A stretch of 64,000 nucleotides of DNA from Microbacterium testaceum (GTDB taxonomy: Bacteria; Actinomycetota; Actinomycetes; Actinomycetales; Microbacteriaceae), in contig NZ_CP121699.1 of the NCBI RefSeq assembly GCF_029761935.1, positions 2,046,001 through 2,110,000 of the forward strand. Direction: 5' to 3'. The notes beneath the pieces are model-generated. The model was not told the DNA's origin. It saw nothing but the letters and a program-made list of their open reading frames with translations, and did not search any database. A program made the translations under genes and the position numbers. Shown in pieces: positions 61,933 through 64,000 of this stretch. Within the stretch, counting starts at the first letter, position 1. Each line of letters starts with the position of its first letter.

Positions 61933-63121
61933 GCTCGAGGGGGTGATCCCCGCGGCGGTCGCCCTCCTCGTGGCGGCCCTGGCCGTCGCGGTGATCGTGA
62001 TCGCCGTGCGGTTCTCTCGTCGCTCCCCGCGGGCGCGCGCGACGGCTGCCCGGGCCGTGACCGCAGCGGGCGAGGCGCTCCTGCGTCTGGATGACGCCGT
62101 GGCCCGGCTCGACGTGGCCTTCCGCGCCGTCGATGCGATGGATGCCGCGGACGAGCCGGCCGATCTCCGCCGAGCCCGCGCGGCGGCCGTCCGGGCGCGC
62201 GACCGCGGATTCGCCGACCTCTCGCGGCTCGAGGCCGACACGGGCGTCGCGGCCCGGCGCGCCGACGACGCGCGCAGACTGCGCGCCGGGTTCGACCATC
62301 AGATCCGACGAGTCGAGCGCACTCGGGAGCAGCTGCAGGAGTGGGCGCGGGCGCACCGTACCCCGGCCGACCTCCTTGAGCTCACCCGCCGTCGACGCGA
62401 CGAGCTGATCGAGACGACGGGCGACCCCGAGCCCTTGGTGGCCGCTCTGCGCGACCGCTTCACGCGCGAAGACCGAGACGATGCCGAGACGGCCGCGCGG
62501 GCGGCATCCGACGCCCTCCACGAGGTCGACGACGCCCTCGAGCGCGCGGCATCCGAGCCCGATGGGGGCCACCTCGTCGCGGGCACCGCCGCGCTCCTGC
62601 GCGCCGAACGGCAGCTGCGCGCGGTCGAAGACGCGCATCGCATCGCCCTGCAGGCGGCCGAGAACGCGGACGCCGAACTCGTTGCCGCGCGGGCAGAGAT
62701 CGAGGCGGCGACCGCGTCGGCATCCCGCCGCCCGACCGAAGCGGCACCCGACGCCCTCGACCGTCTGCGCGCCGCGGCGCGGGACCTCGACCTGGCCGCC
62801 GCGGAGGCCGTCCGTCGGCCGCGGTGGGCGATCGCGACCGTCGCCCGGGTCCGCGAGACGCGCGACGACGCCCTCGGCGACGCGATGAGCCCCCGCGAGC
62901 GTCTCGAGGCCGCTCGTGCCGCCCTCCCCGGCACCCTCGCGTGCGCGCGCGCCGCTCTGGCCGCCGCCGAGGCCCGCGGGTCCACTGCCGCGATCGGCGA
63001 ACGCCTGCGCCTCGAGGACGCGCGTCGGCAGCTGGCCGCGGCTCGGGCGGCGACCGATGCGGAGCAGGCCCTCGCCCACGCGCGTGCCGGGTGGCACGCC
63101 GTCTCCGATCCCGTGGCCTGA
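61925..63121 (+). CDS. Membrane-anchored coiled-coil protein
   Basis: 398 residues from GTG 61925. One N-terminal membrane helix (VIPAAVALLVAALAVAVIVIAVRF) is followed by almost pure alpha helix, rich in Ala, Arg, Glu and Asp, to the end (ARAVTAAGEALLRLDDAVARLDVAFRAV, ERTREQLQEWARAHRTPADLLEL, AEIEAATASASRRPTEAAP). It has no enzymatic motif and no family I can name. The layout recalls the TPM/phage-shock-like helical proteins of actinobacteria but without a catalytic N-terminal domain. Translational coupling with the HAD gene is likely. Confidence 0.85.
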   Translation: MSELEGVIPAAVALLVAALAVAVIVIAVRFSRRSPRARATAARAVTAAGEALLRLDDAVARLDVAFRAVDAMDAADEPADLRRARAAAVRARDRGFADLSRLEADTGVAARRADDARRLRAGFDHQIRRVERTREQLQEWARAHRTPADLLELTRRRRDELIETTGDPEPLVAALRDRFTREDRDDAETAARAASDALHEVDDALERAASEPDGGHLVAGTAALLRAERQLRAVEDAHRIALQAAENADAELVAARAEIEAATASASRRPTEAAPDALDRLRAAARDLDLAAAEAVRRPRWAIATVARVRETRDDALGDAMSPRERLEAARAALPGTLACARAALAAAEARGSTAAIGERLRLEDARRQLAAARAATDAEQALAHARAGWHAVSDPVA

Positions 63122-63168
63122 GCCGCCGCCCGCCGCACCCGCTCCTCACGGGCGGAACGACCGTGCCC

Positions 63169-63174
63169 TATCGT
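63169..63174 (+). promoter_or_regulatory. -10 box (leaderless type) of the last gene
   Basis: TATCGT, 7 bases before ATG 63182. Confidence 0.5.
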
Positions 63175-63181
63175 GAGCGGC

Positions 63182-64000
63182 ATGGCGGAGAACTCGACGT
63201 TCCGACGGGCGACGCACTTCGCGCGCCGACTACCGGCCACGCTCGTCCTGGTCGGCATCCTCGTGGTCGTCGGTGTCGCCACCGGCGCCCTCTGGAGCCC
63301 GTTCGCGACCTCTGACGCCTTCGCCTCGCTCGCCTACGGTCTTCCCGCCCTCGAGGCCGGTCGCTGGTGGACGCCGGTCACCGGCACGTTCGTGGTCGGG
63401 GCGCCCTGGCTGTACCTCGTCGGCATCCCGACGCTCGTGGGAATGGGCTTCCTCGAGGTGCGCCGCGGCACCCGCGTCGCCGCCGCGTACTTCACCGTGG
63501 GACAGCTCTTCTCGATCTTCGCCGCGTCGCTGCTCCTCTGGGTGGCGGCCTTCCTGCCGTGGCCGTGGGCTCAGCAGCAGGCCATAGCCCTCGACGTCGG
63601 TCCGTCCGGCGGCGTCTTCGCGTGTCTCGCCGCGGCTCTCGCGCTGCTCCCCTCGCCGTGGCGGCTGCGCGGCTGGACGGTCCTGATCGCTGGTCTGGCC
63701 CTCACCTTCCTCTACTACGGCTCGCTCCCCGACCTCGAGCGCGTCCTCGCCGTCGCCCTCGTGCTCGGTGTGGACCGGTCGTTGCGACCCCAGCGCGTGA
63801 GCGTCCGCGAGCAGCGCCTGATCGCTTTCGTGGTGCTGTGCGCCCTCGGCGCGTTCGAGATCCTCGGGTACGTCGCCCCGATGACCGGTCCGTTCGGCTC
63901 GTCGGCGGCGACCTCGGGCTCGTGGATCGACGTCGCCGTCAACACGCTCGTCGTGCTCGTGGTGGCAACCGCCCTGCGCCGCGGCCGCCGCTGGGCGTGG
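63182..64000 (+). CDS. N-terminal part of a rhomboid-like membrane protein, probably MprF/LysX-type (partial)
   Basis: The frame is open to the right edge (273 codons) with the bias of a real gene. At least seven membrane helices are seen: RRLPATLVLVGILVVVGVATGALW, then AYGLPALEAGRWWTPVTGTFVVGAPW, YFTVGQLFSIFAASLLLWVAAF, the rhomboid-like ALDVGPSGGVFACLAAALALL and FLYYGSLPDLERVL. This N-terminal domain precedes DUF2156 in actinobacterial phosphatidylglycerol lysyltransferase (MprF/LysX-like) proteins. The GxSG serine motif is present in the variant GPSGG, but a catalytic His is not obvious. The lysyltransferase part would lie beyond the window. Confidence 0.72.
   Translation, partial: MAENSTFRRATHFARRLPATLVLVGILVVVGVATGALWSPFATSDAFASLAYGLPALEAGRWWTPVTGTFVVGAPWLYLVGIPTLVGMGFLEVRRGTRVAAAYFTVGQLFSIFAASLLLWVAAFLPWPWAQQQAIALDVGPSGGVFACLAAALALLPSPWRLRGWTVLIAGLALTFLYYGSLPDLERVLAVALVLGVDRSLRPQRVSVREQRLIAFVVLCALGAFEILGYVAPMTGPFGSSAATSGSWIDVAVNTLVVLVVATALRRGRRWAW

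Overview
The window is about 64 kb of very GC-rich, gene-dense DNA from an actinobacterium, most likely Microbacterium or a close relative in Microbacteriaceae. The inference rests on strong G/C bias at third codon positions, many GTG starts, the frequent GGATGCC/GGCATCC word, the NucS mismatch-repair endonuclease, a six-gene Asp23/DUF2273/DUF6286/AmaP operon, a fused MrpA/B antiporter subunit and many genes with a -10 box only 6 to 8 bases before the start codon (apparent leaderless mRNAs). No tRNA, rRNA, insertion sequence, prophage or CRISPR array was seen.

Layout. 1-2050: the 3' end of a large secreted-type protein, a lipoprotein, a 16-codon remnant of a second lipoprotein copy and a DUF1232 gene broken by two frameshifts; this is the one clearly rearranged spot. 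2050-4600: molybdenum cofactor genes (mobA fused to DUF6457, moeA) and a GNAT enzyme. 4740-9010: a small unknown gene, a DUF1990 gene and a sugar ABC importer. 9020-14000: a wall-anchored beta-helix protein and the Asp23 operon. 14286-17550: fdhD and its molybdopterin oxidoreductase. 17587-21340: glycerate kinase, purL and a 45-residue membrane protein. 21400-25520: epoxide hydrolase, two tandem paralogous membrane/coiled-coil proteins, DUF3253 and DUF2071 genes. 25570-28950: a glycine betaine/proline ABC importer. 29300-37270: chorismate mutase, AI-2E family permease, a lactonase-like propeller, purA, a cyclophilin lipoprotein and argG.

37500-40655 is a TetR - degenerate ABC protein - YhgE/Pip operon. 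40785-50271 is a carbohydrate utilisation locus: a divergent LacI repressor with three operator copies controls an alpha-galactosidase (GH36), two permeases, a binding lipoprotein and a secreted clan GH-A hydrolase of unclear family with carbohydrate-binding modules. 51671-57992 is a complete Mrp Na+/H+ antiporter operon. 58088-60472 is a LacI/MFS pair with two perfect operator palindromes. The right end holds nucS, a HAD phosphatase, a coiled-coil membrane protein and the start of a probable MprF/LysX-type enzyme.

Features that ordinary annotation would miss: the lipoprotein remnant at 1573-1620, the double frameshift at 1624-2012, a family of long intergenic palindromes (21357, 26527, 37369, with a related design at 51287), a 25-bp tandem repeat tract near 51450, the catalytically empty ABC protein paired with YhgE/Pip, and the leaderless promoter pattern.
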